Notes: generated by a model not told the origin, from the letters alone. Shown: positions 43,130 to 52,586, counted from the first letter of the stretch. The stretch is 64,000 nucleotides of DNA from Pseudomonadota bacterium (GCA_023404675.1 JAEYAW010000010.1:62001-126000), one strand, 5' to 3'. Program-made: numbers and translations.

Positions 43130-43384
43130 TCAGTGCGCGTGCCGGCCGCTCTCGCCCGGATCGAGCAGCCGGTGGAGGTGGACGATGAAATAGCGCATCT
43201 GCGCGTTATCCACGGTCTGCTGCGCCTTGGCGCGCCATGCGGCAAAAGCGCTCGCATAGTTCGGAAACACGCCGACGATATCGACCTTGGACAAATCCTT
43301 GAACGTGTTGTGCTCGAGGTCGTTGAGTTCTCCGCCAATGACGAGGTGGAGCAGTTGCTGCTGCACGGTATCCGAATCCGACAT
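43130..43384 (-). CDS. DUF4170 family protein
   Basis: An 84-residue protein with the DUF4170 pattern LLHLVIGGELNDLEHNTFKD and FPNYASAFAAWRAKAQQTVD, plus a His-containing tail. The start at 43384 (MSDSDTVQQQ) is preferred; the 30 residues upstream in frame resemble translated spacer. Its stop lies 2 bases from the DUF374 start, so it belongs to the waaA-lpxK operon, which gives the only hint that it helps in lipid A assembly. Function unknown. Confidence 0.85.
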   Translation of the reverse strand: MSDSDTVQQQLLHLVIGGELNDLEHNTFKDLSKVDIVGVFPNYASAFAAWRAKAQQTVDNAQMRYFIVHLHRLLDPGESGRHAH

Positions 43385-43442
43385 GCGTTGCGTTCCCGCG
43401 GCAAATGCCGCCCTTATCCGAGGCCGCGACCGTCCCAGCCGG

Positions 43443-44258
43443 TTACAGAACTGACTGATTCCGAAAATGCGCAATCACGCTTGCGTGCCGTTCGCGTCCC
43501 GCCGCGACCAGCACATCATGCGTCACATCCGCCCGATTGTAGACGATCGGATCGCCCCCCAACGTGGACATCCTACCACCCGCTTCCTGCACGATCAAAT
43601 GCGCCGCAGCAAGATCCCAGTCATGGCTGCGCCCGCCGACGAACGCAAGATCGAGCCGACCCTCGGCCACGCGACACAGCCGCAGCGCCAGCGATCCGAT
43701 ACGCGGATGGATGGGAGCCGCATCGACCGGCAGTCCCAGCCCATCGACCAGCGGCTTCGGCCCGGCAATTTTTGGCGGCAGAAGCTCGATCCCGCCCGAT
43801 GCGACAATGGGCTGATCGTTGAGGAACGCGCCCGCCCCGCGCGCCGCCCAGAAAAACTCCCGGGTGACCGGCGCGAAGACGGCCCCGAGCACAGGTTCGT
43901 TCCCCTCCACCAGGGCAACGCTGACACACCAGTCCTCGCGGCCAGCCAGATAGGCACGGGTGCCGTCGATCGGATCGACCACCCAGACGAAGCGGCTTGC
44001 GAGCCGTCCGGATTCGTCGGCGCTTTCCTCCGACAGCCAGCCGTAATCGGGGGTCGCGGCCCGCAGCGCCCCCTCGATCAGGGCATTCGCGGCCATGTCG
44101 GCCTCAGAGACCGGCGAAGAAGCCCCTTTGGTCCATCTCCGAAGCGAATCGCCGGACATCCGGAAGGCCAGGTCGCCGGCCTCCCTCACTGTTTTCCGAA
44201 GCAGCGCAATGTGCTGCGTGCCGTCCCGCCCGGAGGCGGGCGCATCAGCGTCCGGCAA
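43443..44258 (-). CDS. Inositol-monophosphatase superfamily phosphatase (CysQ-like)
   Basis: A 271-residue magnesium-dependent phosphatase. The metal motif DPIDGT is at 95-100, EES at 77-79 and SHDWDLAAAHLIVQEAGGR near 214 in the C-terminal part. It is closest in pattern to CysQ, 3'(2'),5'-bisphosphate nucleotidase, which recycles PAP from sulfate assimilation; inositol monophosphatase activity is the alternative. The likely start is TTG at 44258, overlapping pmbA by 14 bases. It sits in the envelope operon between pmbA and DUF4170. Confidence 0.88.
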   Translation of the reverse strand: MPDADAPASGRDGTQHIALLRKTVREAGDLAFRMSGDSLRRWTKGASSPVSEADMAANALIEGALRAATPDYGWLSEESADESGRLASRFVWVVDPIDGTRAYLAGREDWCVSVALVEGNEPVLGAVFAPVTREFFWAARGAGAFLNDQPIVASGGIELLPPKIAGPKPLVDGLGLPVDAAPIHPRIGSLALRLCRVAEGRLDLAFVGGRSHDWDLAAAHLIVQEAGGRMSTLGGDPIVYNRADVTHDVLVAAGRERHASVIAHFRNQSVL

Positions 44259-45639
44259 CGGTCATCTCTCCAATCCACAGGGTCGGCGCGTCCACGCCAC
44301 GGCGGAACGTGAGGTCGTCGGCCGGGGTGAGCGTCTGGAACATGTCCAGCAGGTGACTGGCGATGGTCACCTCGCTGACCGGATAGGTCAGTTCGCCATT
44401 CTCGATCCAGAATCCGCCAGCCCCTCGGCTGTAATCGCCGGTCACGCCGTTCACGCCAGATCCGATCAGCTCGGTGACATAGAGCCCCTGCTTGACGTCA
44501 GCGATCAGATCCTTCGGCGAGACCGTTCCGGCGTCCAGATAGAGATTGTAAGGTCCGGGCGAAGGCGAGGACGAGACGCCGCGATGCGCATGGCCCGTGG
44601 TGGTCATGCCAAGCTCGCGCGCGGTCGCGCAATCGAGCAGCCATGTGGTGAGAATGCCGTCGTCGATGAGCGCGGTGCGCTTCACCGCAACGCCTTCCGC
44701 ATCGAAGGTCTGCGAACGCAGGCCACGCACCCGCAACGGATCGTCGATGATCCGGATGCCTTTGGCGAACAGCTGCTGGCCGAGCCTGTCCTTGAGGAAG
44801 CTGGTCTTGCGCGCGATGGACGCGCCGTTGATCGCGCCGACCAGATGGCTGACCATCGATCCCGAGACGCGCGGGTCGAAGATCACCGGCACCTTGCGGG
44901 TCGTGATCTTGTGCGGGTTGAGCCGGGCGACGGCCCGCTCGCCGGCGCGGCGGCCGACCACGTCGAGCGGTTCGAGATCGGAAGCGTGGATCGCCGAGGT
45001 GTAGTCATAGTCGCGTTCCATCGCGGTGCCCTCGCCGGCGATCACCACCGTGGAAACGCTGTGGCTGGAGCGCAGATAGGAGCCGTGAAACCCGGTCGAG
45101 GTGACGAGCACCATGCCGCCGATACCGGCCGAGGCCGACGCGCTGTCGGAGCGGGTCACGCCCTTCACCGCCAGCGCCGCCGCTTCCGCCTCGCGCGCGC
45201 GGCGCTCCAGTTCATCCACAGAGGGCGGCACCGGATCGATCAGGTCGAGTTCGGGAAACGATGACACCAGAAGCGCGGGATCGGCGAGCCCGACATAGGG
45301 ATCCTCCGGCGCGACCTTCGCCATGGCGACGGCGCGCTCGGCCAGCCGCGCGGCCCCATCGCCGCGCACATCGTTGGTGGAGACAACAGCCTGCCGCCTG
45401 CCGACCAGCACCCGCAACCCGACATCGTCGCCCTCGGAGCGCTCCGATTCCTCGACGCGTCCGTCCCGGATCTCGACACCCTGCGAGACCCCGCGCACCG
45501 CGACCGCGTCGGCCGCATCGGCTCCGGCCTTGCGGGCGGCCTCGACGAGGCGCTGCGCCAGATCCGTCAGGGCGGACTGGTCGAGCAGATCGGAGGCGGG
45601 AGCCGAGCGGTTGAGCGTCGATTGTGGAGAAGAGTTCAC
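44245..45639 (-). CDS. pmbA: TldD/PmbA family metallopeptidase-like protein PmbA
   Basis: A 464-residue PmbA (TldE) homologue. In E. coli TldD and TldE form a zinc protease that trims microcin B17 and CcdA; PmbA itself lacks the HEXXXH zinc site, as here. Recognised by VGLRVLVGRRQAVVSTNDV near the N-terminus, the central DPRVSGSMVSHLVGAINGAS and the C-terminal NGVTGDYSRGAGGFWIENGE. TldD is not in this window. First gene of the envelope operon; probably an accessory rather than a lipid A enzyme. Confidence 0.94.
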   Translation of the reverse strand: MNSSPQSTLNRSAPASDLLDQSALTDLAQRLVEAARKAGADAADAVAVRGVSQGVEIRDGRVEESERSEGDDVGLRVLVGRRQAVVSTNDVRGDGAARLAERAVAMAKVAPEDPYVGLADPALLVSSFPELDLIDPVPPSVDELERRAREAEAAALAVKGVTRSDSASASAGIGGMVLVTSTGFHGSYLRSSHSVSTVVIAGEGTAMERDYDYTSAIHASDLEPLDVVGRRAGERAVARLNPHKITTRKVPVIFDPRVSGSMVSHLVGAINGASIARKTSFLKDRLGQQLFAKGIRIIDDPLRVRGLRSQTFDAEGVAVKRTALIDDGILTTWLLDCATARELGMTTTGHAHRGVSSSPSPGPYNLYLDAGTVSPKDLIADVKQGLYVTELIGSGVNGVTGDYSRGAGGFWIENGELTYPVSEVTIASHLLDMFQTLTPADDLTFRRGVDAPTLWIGEMTVAGR

Positions 45640-45916
45640 GGAATGAGGTTCCTTGCGGGCGAAATGCCGTGTGAGTCAGGCTTGTCAGATGTGCCCGTTT
45701 GACGCGGACTTCAAGGATCGGCGCAAAACGCGCGCGAATTGGAGAAGGTCAAGCAAGCTTCCATCAATCATGTGCGCCAAGGAATAGTCAATCATGCCGG
45801 ACGGCAGTTGGCCCGGTACCACTGGTTAACCAGCCTTCTTAAGCGAAACCGGCCCCCGCCCGTGGCAATCTCCACGCATTGATCGGGAACATAATCCCGA
45901 CGGGGAGACTGAAATC

Positions 45917-46441
45917 GTGAGGCGTCAAATCACAACAGGCGGGGCTCAGCCCGCCGGATCGAGCCGCGCCGCCATGCGGCTCGATCCTCCCTCTTTCCCG
46001 ATCCGTTTCGCAGCGCATGATGCGCGGGCAGACGGACATTCCAGAGACGTGGAGATCGGCCGCGACCGTGTGCTGGTGCGCCGTTCGCTCCGGGGCATCC
46101 GGATGGCGATCGCGGTCCGCGTCGAGGACTTCCTCGGCGTCGAGATCGTCCAGCGTCAGGATGGATCGACTCTCATGCTGCGCCACCGCGACCCTTCGCT
46201 GTGTGTGCCGCTCGCGGTCGCGCCGCCGGACACCGATCTCTCTGAAGCGTGGCAAATGTGGAGCGAGACGTTCGCGCTGCCGCAACTCGCCAACGATAAT
46301 GGCGAGCCCGCGCCGCGCCGTCGCCGCCGCAACGCCATCCGGGCGCGACGCCCGCGCATCCTGATGCGCCGCCGCGTGTCCCGTCTCGTTCGCGAGATGA
46401 ACGTTTATCGCGGCGAACGGGAGATCATCGCCCGCACCTGA
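45917..46441 (+). CDS. DUF6101 family protein
   Basis: A 174-residue protein of the DUF6101 family found in Bradyrhizobiaceae; function unknown. It has a mixed beta core (RVLVRRSLRGIRMAIAVRVE, GSTLMLRHRDPSLCVPLAVA) and a strongly basic C-terminal tail (RRRRRNAIRARRPRILMRRR) that could bind nucleic acid or phospholipid. GTG at 45917 has GGGGAGA upstream and is preferred over later starts. A terminator follows. Confidence 0.8.
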   Translation: MRRQITTGGAQPAGSSRAAMRLDPPSFPIRFAAHDARADGHSRDVEIGRDRVLVRRSLRGIRMAIAVRVEDFLGVEIVQRQDGSTLMLRHRDPSLCVPLAVAPPDTDLSEAWQMWSETFALPQLANDNGEPAPRRRRRNAIRARRPRILMRRRVSRLVREMNVYRGEREIIART

Positions 46442-46453
46442 TAGGAGTTGGAG

Positions 46454-46490
46454 CCGTCATCCTTCGCGTCCGCGGGGGATGACGGATTTT
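46454..46490 (+). terminator. Terminator after the DUF6101 gene
   Basis: Perfect 9-bp stem CCGTCATCC / GGATGACGG (46454-46462 and 46477-46485) with a 14-base GC-rich loop, followed by ATTTT. On the opposite strand it also lies just after the ubiA stop, so it may serve both convergent genes. Confidence 0.7.
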
Positions 46491-47436
46491 AGATCACGCC
46501 GGAGCGCAGCAGCGCGTCGATTACGAGTCCGGCGAACAGCAGCAGGCCTGCGTCGCGATTGGACTTGAAAAGCCGCAGGCACAATGCGGAATCGTTGATG
46601 TCCAGCCGCACGATCTGCCAGACGAGTTGCGCGGCGAAGATGGCAAGGCCGAGGAACGCCGGCCACCCCGCACCCGCTAACTTCAGCGCGACGCCGATCA
46701 GCACCACCGCAAGCGAATAAAACACGATCAGCGCCTGCCGCGTGCGCGTTCCGAACAGCCGCGCCGTCGACTTGATGCCGATCAGCGCATCGTCCTCGCG
46801 ATCCTGATGCGCGTAGATGGTGTCGTAGGCGATCACCCACGCGATCGAGCCCGCATACAGCACCAGCGCGGCCGCGCCGATATGCGCGAACGTCACCGCG
46901 AAGCCCATCAGCGCGCCCCACGAGAAGGCGAGGCCCAGCACGATCTGCGGCCAGTAGGTGATGCGCTTCATGAATGGATAGACCGCCACGATCAGCAGCG
47001 AGGCGATCCCTGCCAGCACTGCGAAGCGGTTGAACTGAAGCAGCACCGCCAGCCCGACCAGCGCCTGCGCGACCAGAAACACCATGGCCTGTTTTGCTGT
47101 CACCTGCCCGGCCGGAATCGGCCTTGAGCGCGTGCGCTCCACCATGGCATCGAGCTTGCGGTCGGTGATGTCGTTCCAGGTGCAACCGGCGCCGCGCATG
47201 GCGAACGCGCCGACGAAAAACAGCACGAGCGTCAACGGCAGATTCGAAACGTCTTCCGCGACGCCCGCGGCAAGCGCCGCCGACCACCAGCAGGGCAGCA
47301 ACAGCAGCCACGAGCCGATCGGGCGATCGAGCCGGGACAGCCGCAGATAGGGCCGTGCCCAGACGGGAGCCAGCGTGTCCACCCAGTTGTGGGTCGAATC
47401 CGCGACCCGGGCGGATACGCTGGCGGCGCTGGTCAT
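46489..47436 (-). CDS. ubiA: 4-hydroxybenzoate polyprenyltransferase
   Basis: A 315-residue integral membrane prenyltransferase that attaches the polyprenyl chain to 4-hydroxybenzoate in ubiquinone synthesis. The diphosphate-binding motifs are N88-D89-x2-D92 (WNDITDRKLD) and YDTIYAHQDREDD near 190, and eight or nine membrane helices are visible. It stands alone on the minus strand, 18 bases after the proline-rich secreted protein gene, which reads in the same direction. Confidence 0.94.
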   Translation of the reverse strand: MTSAASVSARVADSTHNWVDTLAPVWARPYLRLSRLDRPIGSWLLLLPCWWSAALAAGVAEDVSNLPLTLVLFFVGAFAMRGAGCTWNDITDRKLDAMVERTRSRPIPAGQVTAKQAMVFLVAQALVGLAVLLQFNRFAVLAGIASLLIVAVYPFMKRITYWPQIVLGLAFSWGALMGFAVTFAHIGAAALVLYAGSIAWVIAYDTIYAHQDREDDALIGIKSTARLFGTRTRQALIVFYSLAVVLIGVALKLAGAGWPAFLGLAIFAAQLVWQIVRLDINDSALCLRLFKSNRDAGLLLFAGLVIDALLRSGVI

Positions 47437-47454
47437 GGCATGTCCCCTAAGGCC

Positions 47455-48243
47455 TCATCGCGCCAAAGCGTTACCGGAGAGCGTGTCAAACGTCGAGCCT
47501 CCGCTCTTGCGGGTGCGCGCCTCGGGCATGGCGGCGGAAGCGCCGAGCGCCTCGCTCAGACTCGGACCGGCGGGAGCGCGAGGCCCCTGCGCCGCGGCGG
47601 CGCAGACCTTGCTGTGCATCTGCACGGTATTCTTGTGTCCCGCGTTCAACTGCTGGGCCACGTCCGGAGGAATGCCGCAACGCTGCGAATTCCCCTCGAC
47701 GAACTTGATCATCTTCACTTCAGCCCTGGAAAACTCGCCGATCAGCTTGCAGGCTTCCGCCGGGGGGGCCTTGCGCTCGCTCGCGGCCTTGATCGCATTG
47801 CCGCGCTTCTCGGCGTCCTGACGCAGCGGCAGGAACTGCTTCATGCACTCGTCGCCGCCCGGAGGGCCGGCCTGCTGCTGTGGCGGCGGCGCGCCGAAAC
47901 CTCCACCCACCACGGGTGCGGCTCCCCGCGAGAATGCCGAATCCTGCTGGGCCGGCGCGCCATTGACCGGCGGGAATGGTGATGCCGACGCATTATTCAC
48001 GGGCGGAAAGGGCGACGGCCGGGCGGCCTGTCCATTGACTGGCGGGAATGGCGAAGACTTCGCGGGCTGGGCTTTCTGCCCGTTCGCGGGCGGAAACGCA
48101 GAGGACGACGGCTGGCTGTCCGTGTTGGCGCGCTGCATTTCGCTCGGCAGCGGCGCCGGAAACGAACTCTGGGCCTGGGCAGCCAAGCCAAACCCGGCGG
48201 ACATCGCGATAACCAGCGGCGCAAACAGATGTCGGGCAATCAC
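47455..48243 (-). CDS. Secreted proline-rich repeat protein
   Basis: A 262-residue exported protein. Signal peptide VIARHLFAPLVIAMSAGFGL is cleaved near AQAQ (about residue 25). Residues about 45-105 hold four copies of a short unit close to SPFPPVNGQAAR (SAFPPANG, SPFPPVNG, SPFPPVNN, SPFPPVNG). The C-terminal half (DECMKQFLPLRQDAEKRGNA, CKLIGEFSRAEVKMIKFVEG) has three or four Cys and is helical, resembling uncharacterised Rhizobiales proteins. GTG at 48243 has GGGAGG upstream. Function unknown; the Pro-rich part may span the envelope or bind a partner. Confidence 0.8.
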   Translation of the reverse strand: MIARHLFAPLVIAMSAGFGLAAQAQSSFPAPLPSEMQRANTDSQPSSSAFPPANGQKAQPAKSSPFPPVNGQAARPSPFPPVNNASASPFPPVNGAPAQQDSAFSRGAAPVVGGGFGAPPPQQQAGPPGGDECMKQFLPLRQDAEKRGNAIKAASERKAPPAEACKLIGEFSRAEVKMIKFVEGNSQRCGIPPDVAQQLNAGHKNTVQMHSKVCAAAAQGPRAPAGPSLSEALGASAAMPEARTRKSGGSTFDTLSGNALAR

Positions 48244-48492
48244 CAAACTACCTCCCGGCTTCGTGCGAAATGCGATCCGGCGCGACCCGGCACCCTCGCA
48301 GAACTTCAGAACAGTTGTCGGAACGACGGCGGGCTCCCGGCCCGGCGCGTCGGAACCTACGATTCCCATGCCCGGTTAACAACCCGTGGAATTTGTCAGC
48401 AACGCGGCGCATGGCCCCGCAAATCCTGCTATTGCGGGCGTGGCACATTGCTGCACCTCATATTTTCTAAACGAACGGCCCGCGAATCTCCA

Positions 48493-49236
48493 ATGCCGAG
48501 CTACGATTTTCACGGCCCCCGCCTCCATGTCGATGCGCCGCTCGCTGCGGGCGCCGAGGTCGATCTTGACCGCGATCAGGCCAACTATCTCGGCAACGTC
48601 CTGCGCCTCGGTCAGGGCAGCCGGCTGCTGGTGTTCAACGGCCGGGACGGCGAATGGCAGGCGACCATCGCCGGGCGGAAACGGCCCGAACGGCTCCACG
48701 TCGTAAGCCAGGTCCGGCTGCAGGACAGCCTTCCCGATATCCATTACGTGTTCGCGCCGCTGAAGCACGCCCGGCTGGATTACATGGCCCAGAAGGCGGT
48801 CGAAATGGGTGCGGCGATGCTGCAGCCCGTGATCACCCGCCACACCCAGACCTCGCGGCTCAACCTCGACCGCGTACGCGCCAATGTCGTGGAAGCCGCC
48901 GAGCAGTGCGGCATTCTCAGCCTTGCCACTGTAGCGGAACCGCTGCCGCTGGACGGCTGGCTCGGCGCGCGTGACGCCGGCCGGCTGCTGGTGTTCTGCG
49001 ACGAGGCCGCCGAGGTCGCGAATCCGCTGACGGCGCTCGGCAAGGCTGCGACGACCGGCGGCATCGACGTGCTGATCGGCCCCGAGGGCGGCTTCTCGAT
49101 CGACGAAAGAGACAATTTACTCAAACAAAGCAATACCTTGCGCCTTCCACTCGGCCCCCGAATCCTGCGCGCGGACACCGCCGCAGTGGCCGCATTGGCG
49201 CTGGTTCAGGCGGCGCTCGGCGACTGGCGGGGCTGA
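48493..49236 (+). CDS. rsmE: 16S rRNA (uracil-1498 N3)-methyltransferase
   Basis: A 247-residue SPOUT methyltransferase that methylates U1498 of 16S rRNA in the assembled small subunit. Recognised by the N-terminal PUA-like part (DQANYLGNVLRLGQGSRLLV), YMAQKAVEMGAAMLQPVITR and the SAM-binding knot IGPEGGFSIDERDNL plus LGPRILRADTA. The ATG at 48493 matches the family start; the frame is open further upstream through spacer. Transcribed toward hisZ. Confidence 0.94.
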   Translation: MPSYDFHGPRLHVDAPLAAGAEVDLDRDQANYLGNVLRLGQGSRLLVFNGRDGEWQATIAGRKRPERLHVVSQVRLQDSLPDIHYVFAPLKHARLDYMAQKAVEMGAAMLQPVITRHTQTSRLNLDRVRANVVEAAEQCGILSLATVAEPLPLDGWLGARDAGRLLVFCDEAAEVANPLTALGKAATTGGIDVLIGPEGGFSIDERDNLLKQSNTLRLPLGPRILRADTAAVAALALVQAALGDWRG

Positions 49237-49325
49237 TCCGTTAAGCCCGCCGCACGATCCCTGTCGAAATGCCACACGGTGCGTGCTAAAGGGCGCCTCC
49301 ATTTCGATAATCCCACGGACAGACG

Positions 49326-50480
49326 ATGAGCCAGACCACCGCCCCTCGTGCGACCGGGTCCGCCGCACGGGCGGATGCGTTGCTCGCTGCGTTCGTGGAA
49401 GCCGGCTACGCCCATGTCCGCCCGCCGATCCTGCAGCCGTCGGAACCCTTTCTCGACCTCTCGGGCGAGAACATCCGCAAGAGCCTGTACCTGACCACCG
49501 ACCGCAGCGGCGCGGAACTGTGCCTGCGGCCGGACCTCACCATTCCGGTGGCGCGAGAATACCTGGCCTCGGCGCAGGCCGGACGCAGCGCCGGCTTCTG
49601 CTATCTCGGTCCGGTGTTCCGCTACAGCTCCGACATCTGCAATGAATTCTGGCAGGCGGGCGTCGAATCCTTCGGCCGGCCGGACCACCCGGCGGCCGAT
49701 GCGGAAATGCTGGCGCTGGGCCTTGAGGCTGCCCGCCTGTTCGGCGTGCCGGAGATCGAGGTCGGCACCGGCGATGTGGCCCTGTTCGCGGCGCTGATCG
49801 CGGCCCTCGACCTGTCGCCGGTCTGGAAGCGCCGGCTCCTGAAGGACTTCAACCGCAAGATTTCGCTGGCGCAAGATCTCGAACAGCTCACGCTGGTCGC
49901 GGAAGCCGGCCATAACGAGTATGAGGGCGTGCTCGCGGCGCTCGCCGGGTCCGACCGCAAGGCGGCGCTGGCGCTGGTCACCGACCTGATGTCGATCGCC
50001 GGCATCAGCAATGTCGGCGGCCGCTCGGTGTCCGAGATCGCGGACCGTTTCCTCGAACAGTCGACGCTGAAAGGCGGCGCGCTGCCGCAGCGCGCGCTCG
50101 ACCTGATCGAACGCTTTCTGGCCATCGCCGGACCGCCGCGTCAGGCGCTCGCCCAGCTCAAGGCGCTGGCGGCCAATGCGAAGCTTGAGCTTGCCGACGC
50201 GCTCGGCGCGTTCGAACGCCGCATCGACCTGATGGCGGAGCGAAAGATCGACGTGGACGCCATCCGCTTCTCGACCGCGTTCGGGCGCGGGCTCGACTAT
50301 TACACCGGCTTCGAATTCGAGATTCACCGCAAGGGCAACGGCAGCGAGCCGCTGGTTGCCGGCGGCCGTTACGACGGCCTGATGAGCCGCCTCGGCGCGT
50401 CGCAGCCGATCCCGGCCGTCGGCTTCTCGGTCTGGATCGAGGCGATGGACGCCGCTGTCACTGCCGGAGCCGCGTCATGA
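49326..50480 (+). CDS. hisZ: ATP phosphoribosyltransferase regulatory subunit HisZ
   Basis: A 384-residue HisZ, a catalytically silent relative of histidyl-tRNA synthetase that joins HisG to form the active first enzyme of histidine synthesis. Class II synthetase remnants are visible: LCLRPDLTIPVAREYL (motif 2-like) and FGRGLDYYTGFEFEIHR and ERKIDVDAIRFS in the C-terminal part. The stop overlaps the hisG start by four bases (ATGA), so the two subunits are co-translated. Confidence 0.94.
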   Translation: MSQTTAPRATGSAARADALLAAFVEAGYAHVRPPILQPSEPFLDLSGENIRKSLYLTTDRSGAELCLRPDLTIPVAREYLASAQAGRSAGFCYLGPVFRYSSDICNEFWQAGVESFGRPDHPAADAEMLALGLEAARLFGVPEIEVGTGDVALFAALIAALDLSPVWKRRLLKDFNRKISLAQDLEQLTLVAEAGHNEYEGVLAALAGSDRKAALALVTDLMSIAGISNVGGRSVSEIADRFLEQSTLKGGALPQRALDLIERFLAIAGPPRQALAQLKALAANAKLELADALGAFERRIDLMAERKIDVDAIRFSTAFGRGLDYYTGFEFEIHRKGNGSEPLVAGGRYDGLMSRLGASQPIPAVGFSVWIEAMDAAVTAGAAS

Positions 50481-51454
50481 CCGCCCCGTTCGTCGTCGCC
50501 GTTCCCTCCAAGGGCCGCCTGCAGGAGCAGGCCGAGGGCTTCTTCAACCGGGCGGGGCTGTCGCTGGTGAAACCGCGCGGCGCACGCGAATATCGCGGCA
50601 GCATGGGCGGCGTCGAGAATGTCGAGATCGCCTATCTGTCGGCGAGCGAGATTGCGGCGCAACTCGCGCGCGGCGCGGTGCATCTCGGCATCACCGGCGA
50701 AGATCTCGTCCGCGAAAGCATCGTGGACGCGGACCGCCGGGTGGCGCTGATCCAGGGCCTCGGCTTTGGCTACGCCAATGTGGTGGTGGCCGTTCCGCAG
50801 GCCTGGATCGACGTACGCACCATGGCCGATCTCGACGATGTCGCGACCGCGTTCCGCGCGCGGCACAATCACCGCATGCGCATCGCCACCAAATACATCA
50901 ACCTGACGCGCACCTTCTTCGCGACCCATGGTGTCATCGACTACCGCATCGTCGAGAGCGGCGGCGCGACCGAAGGCGCACCTGCGGCCGGCACCGCCGA
51001 GATGATCGTCGATATCACCACCACCGGCGCGACGCTTGCCGCGAACGGGCTGAAGGTGCTGGACGACGGGACGATCCTGCGCAGCCAGGCCAATCTGGTC
51101 GCCTCGCGCGATGCCGACTGGTCGCCGCAGGCGCTGGAAACCGCGCGGATCATCTTCGACCACATCGCGGCCCGCGCCCGCGCCGACGCCTATCGCGAGG
51201 TGCGCACACGCTTCAAGGGCTGCAACGATGCGCTGCTCGCGGAAGCTGCGGAACGCTTCGGCGTGGTCTCGCCGTTCGGCGGCCCGACCTCATCGGGTAT
51301 GCTCACGCTGCACTGCCCACCGGCAACGCTCTATGCGCTGGGCAGCTTCCTGCGGCAGCATGGCGCGGATACGGTCTCAGTCGCCTCGCTCGACTACGTC
51401 ATGGACCGCACCAATCCGCTGTTCGACCGGCTCGACGCGTTCCTCACATCCTGA
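50477..51454 (+). CDS. hisG: ATP phosphoribosyltransferase catalytic subunit HisG
   Basis: A 325-residue HisG that condenses ATP and PRPP to phosphoribosyl-ATP. It opens FVVAVPSKGRLQEQAEGFFN with a PRPP site further on (DITTTGATLAANGLKVLDDG). It is longer than the ~210-residue short form usually paired with HisZ, having an extra C-terminal domain, as is normal in Bradyrhizobium relatives. Overlaps hisZ by 4 bases. Confidence 0.94.
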   Translation: MTAPFVVAVPSKGRLQEQAEGFFNRAGLSLVKPRGAREYRGSMGGVENVEIAYLSASEIAAQLARGAVHLGITGEDLVRESIVDADRRVALIQGLGFGYANVVVAVPQAWIDVRTMADLDDVATAFRARHNHRMRIATKYINLTRTFFATHGVIDYRIVESGGATEGAPAAGTAEMIVDITTTGATLAANGLKVLDDGTILRSQANLVASRDADWSPQALETARIIFDHIAARARADAYREVRTRFKGCNDALLAEAAERFGVVSPFGGPTSSGMLTLHCPPATLYALGSFLRQHGADTVSVASLDYVMDRTNPLFDRLDAFLTS

Positions 51455-51527
51455 CCAACTGGCGAAGCATCATGCGGGCTGCCATATTTGGTGTGACGAT
51501 CCGCATGCAGAACGCACAGACTGGCCC

Positions 51528-52586
51528 ATGAGTACGATCGACATCTCGCCCTCACCCACGCCGGAGATGACTCCGACGGCTTCGCACGATCCCTTGCGCA
51601 AGCTGTTCATCGTCGTTCCCGCGTTCAACGAAGCGCCCGGCCTTGCGCACTTTCATGCGCGGCTTGAAGCGCTCGCGGCCGATCTGCGGCAGCGCTTCGA
51701 CCTGTCCACCGAAGTGATCTATGTGGACGACGGCTCGCGCGACCAGACTTTTGCGATCGCCCGCGCCCTGCCCGCAACCTCGCTCGACGTGCAGGCGATC
51801 TCGCTCTCGCGCAACTTCGGCAAGGAAGCGGCCCTGATGGCGGGGCTCGATCATGCCGGCCATGGCGCTGTGATGTTCATGGATGGCGACGGCCAGCACT
51901 CGCCGGAACTCGCGGCAAAACTCGTCGAGCACTGGATCGTCGATGGCTACGACGTCGTGTTCACCGCGAAGGCGCATCGCGAGAACGAGCCGTTCCTGCG
52001 CAGGCTTGCCGTGCGCGGCTTCTACACCCTGATCAACTGGGGATCGCGCCAGAAGATCCCGGAAGACGCCGGCGACTTCCGCCTGCTGTCGCCGCGTGCC
52101 GCGGACGCGCTGCGCCGGCTTCCCGAACGCAACCGCTTCTTCAAGGGCCTCGCTACCTGGATCGGCTTCCGGCAGTTGCGCGTGGACTACGAGCCCGCAC
52201 CGCGCGCCCACGGCGTCACCTCCTTCAGTTCGAGCCGGCTGATCGGCCTGTCGATCGAGGGACTGACCTCGTTCTCGGTTGCGCCTCTGCGGGTGGCCAG
52301 CCTGCTCGGCGTGCTGCTTGCCGTCGTCGCCTTCCTGTTCGGATTGACGATCCTGTGGGAGACGCTCGTCAAAGGCGAGTCCGTGCCCGGCTATCCATCT
52401 CTTGTCGTCGGCATGATGACCATCGGCGGCGTGCAATTGATCATGATCGGCGTGATGGGCGAATACCTCGGCAAAATTCTCTCCGAGCTGAAGGCACGGC
52501 CGATCTACTTCGTCGCCGAGCACAGCGTAAAGCGCGCCGTTTCATCCGAAAGCCTTCCCCCGCCAGAGCGGACTCCGTTCGAATGA
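51528..52586 (+). CDS. GT2 polyprenyl-phosphate glycosyltransferase (GtrB/ArnC/FlmF-like)
   Basis: A 352-residue membrane glycosyltransferase. Family 2 landmarks are the N-terminal IVVPAFNEAP, VDDGS (67-70), the metal-binding D119-x-D121 (MDGDGQHSPE) and the EDAGDFRLLSP acceptor segment (179-190). Two C-terminal helices (about 254-277 and 291-313) are typical of GtrB/DPM1 enzymes that load a sugar on undecaprenyl phosphate. The start at 51528 follows a short spacer from hisG. The following gene overlaps by four bases and encodes a ChbG/NaxD-like deacetylase, so the sugar is probably an N-acetylated amino sugar. Confidence 0.9.
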   Translation: MSTIDISPSPTPEMTPTASHDPLRKLFIVVPAFNEAPGLAHFHARLEALAADLRQRFDLSTEVIYVDDGSRDQTFAIARALPATSLDVQAISLSRNFGKEAALMAGLDHAGHGAVMFMDGDGQHSPELAAKLVEHWIVDGYDVVFTAKAHRENEPFLRRLAVRGFYTLINWGSRQKIPEDAGDFRLLSPRAADALRRLPERNRFFKGLATWIGFRQLRVDYEPAPRAHGVTSFSSSRLIGLSIEGLTSFSVAPLRVASLLGVLLAVVAFLFGLTILWETLVKGESVPGYPSLVVGMMTIGGVQLIMIGVMGEYLGKILSELKARPIYFVAEHSVKRAVSSESLPPPERTPFE

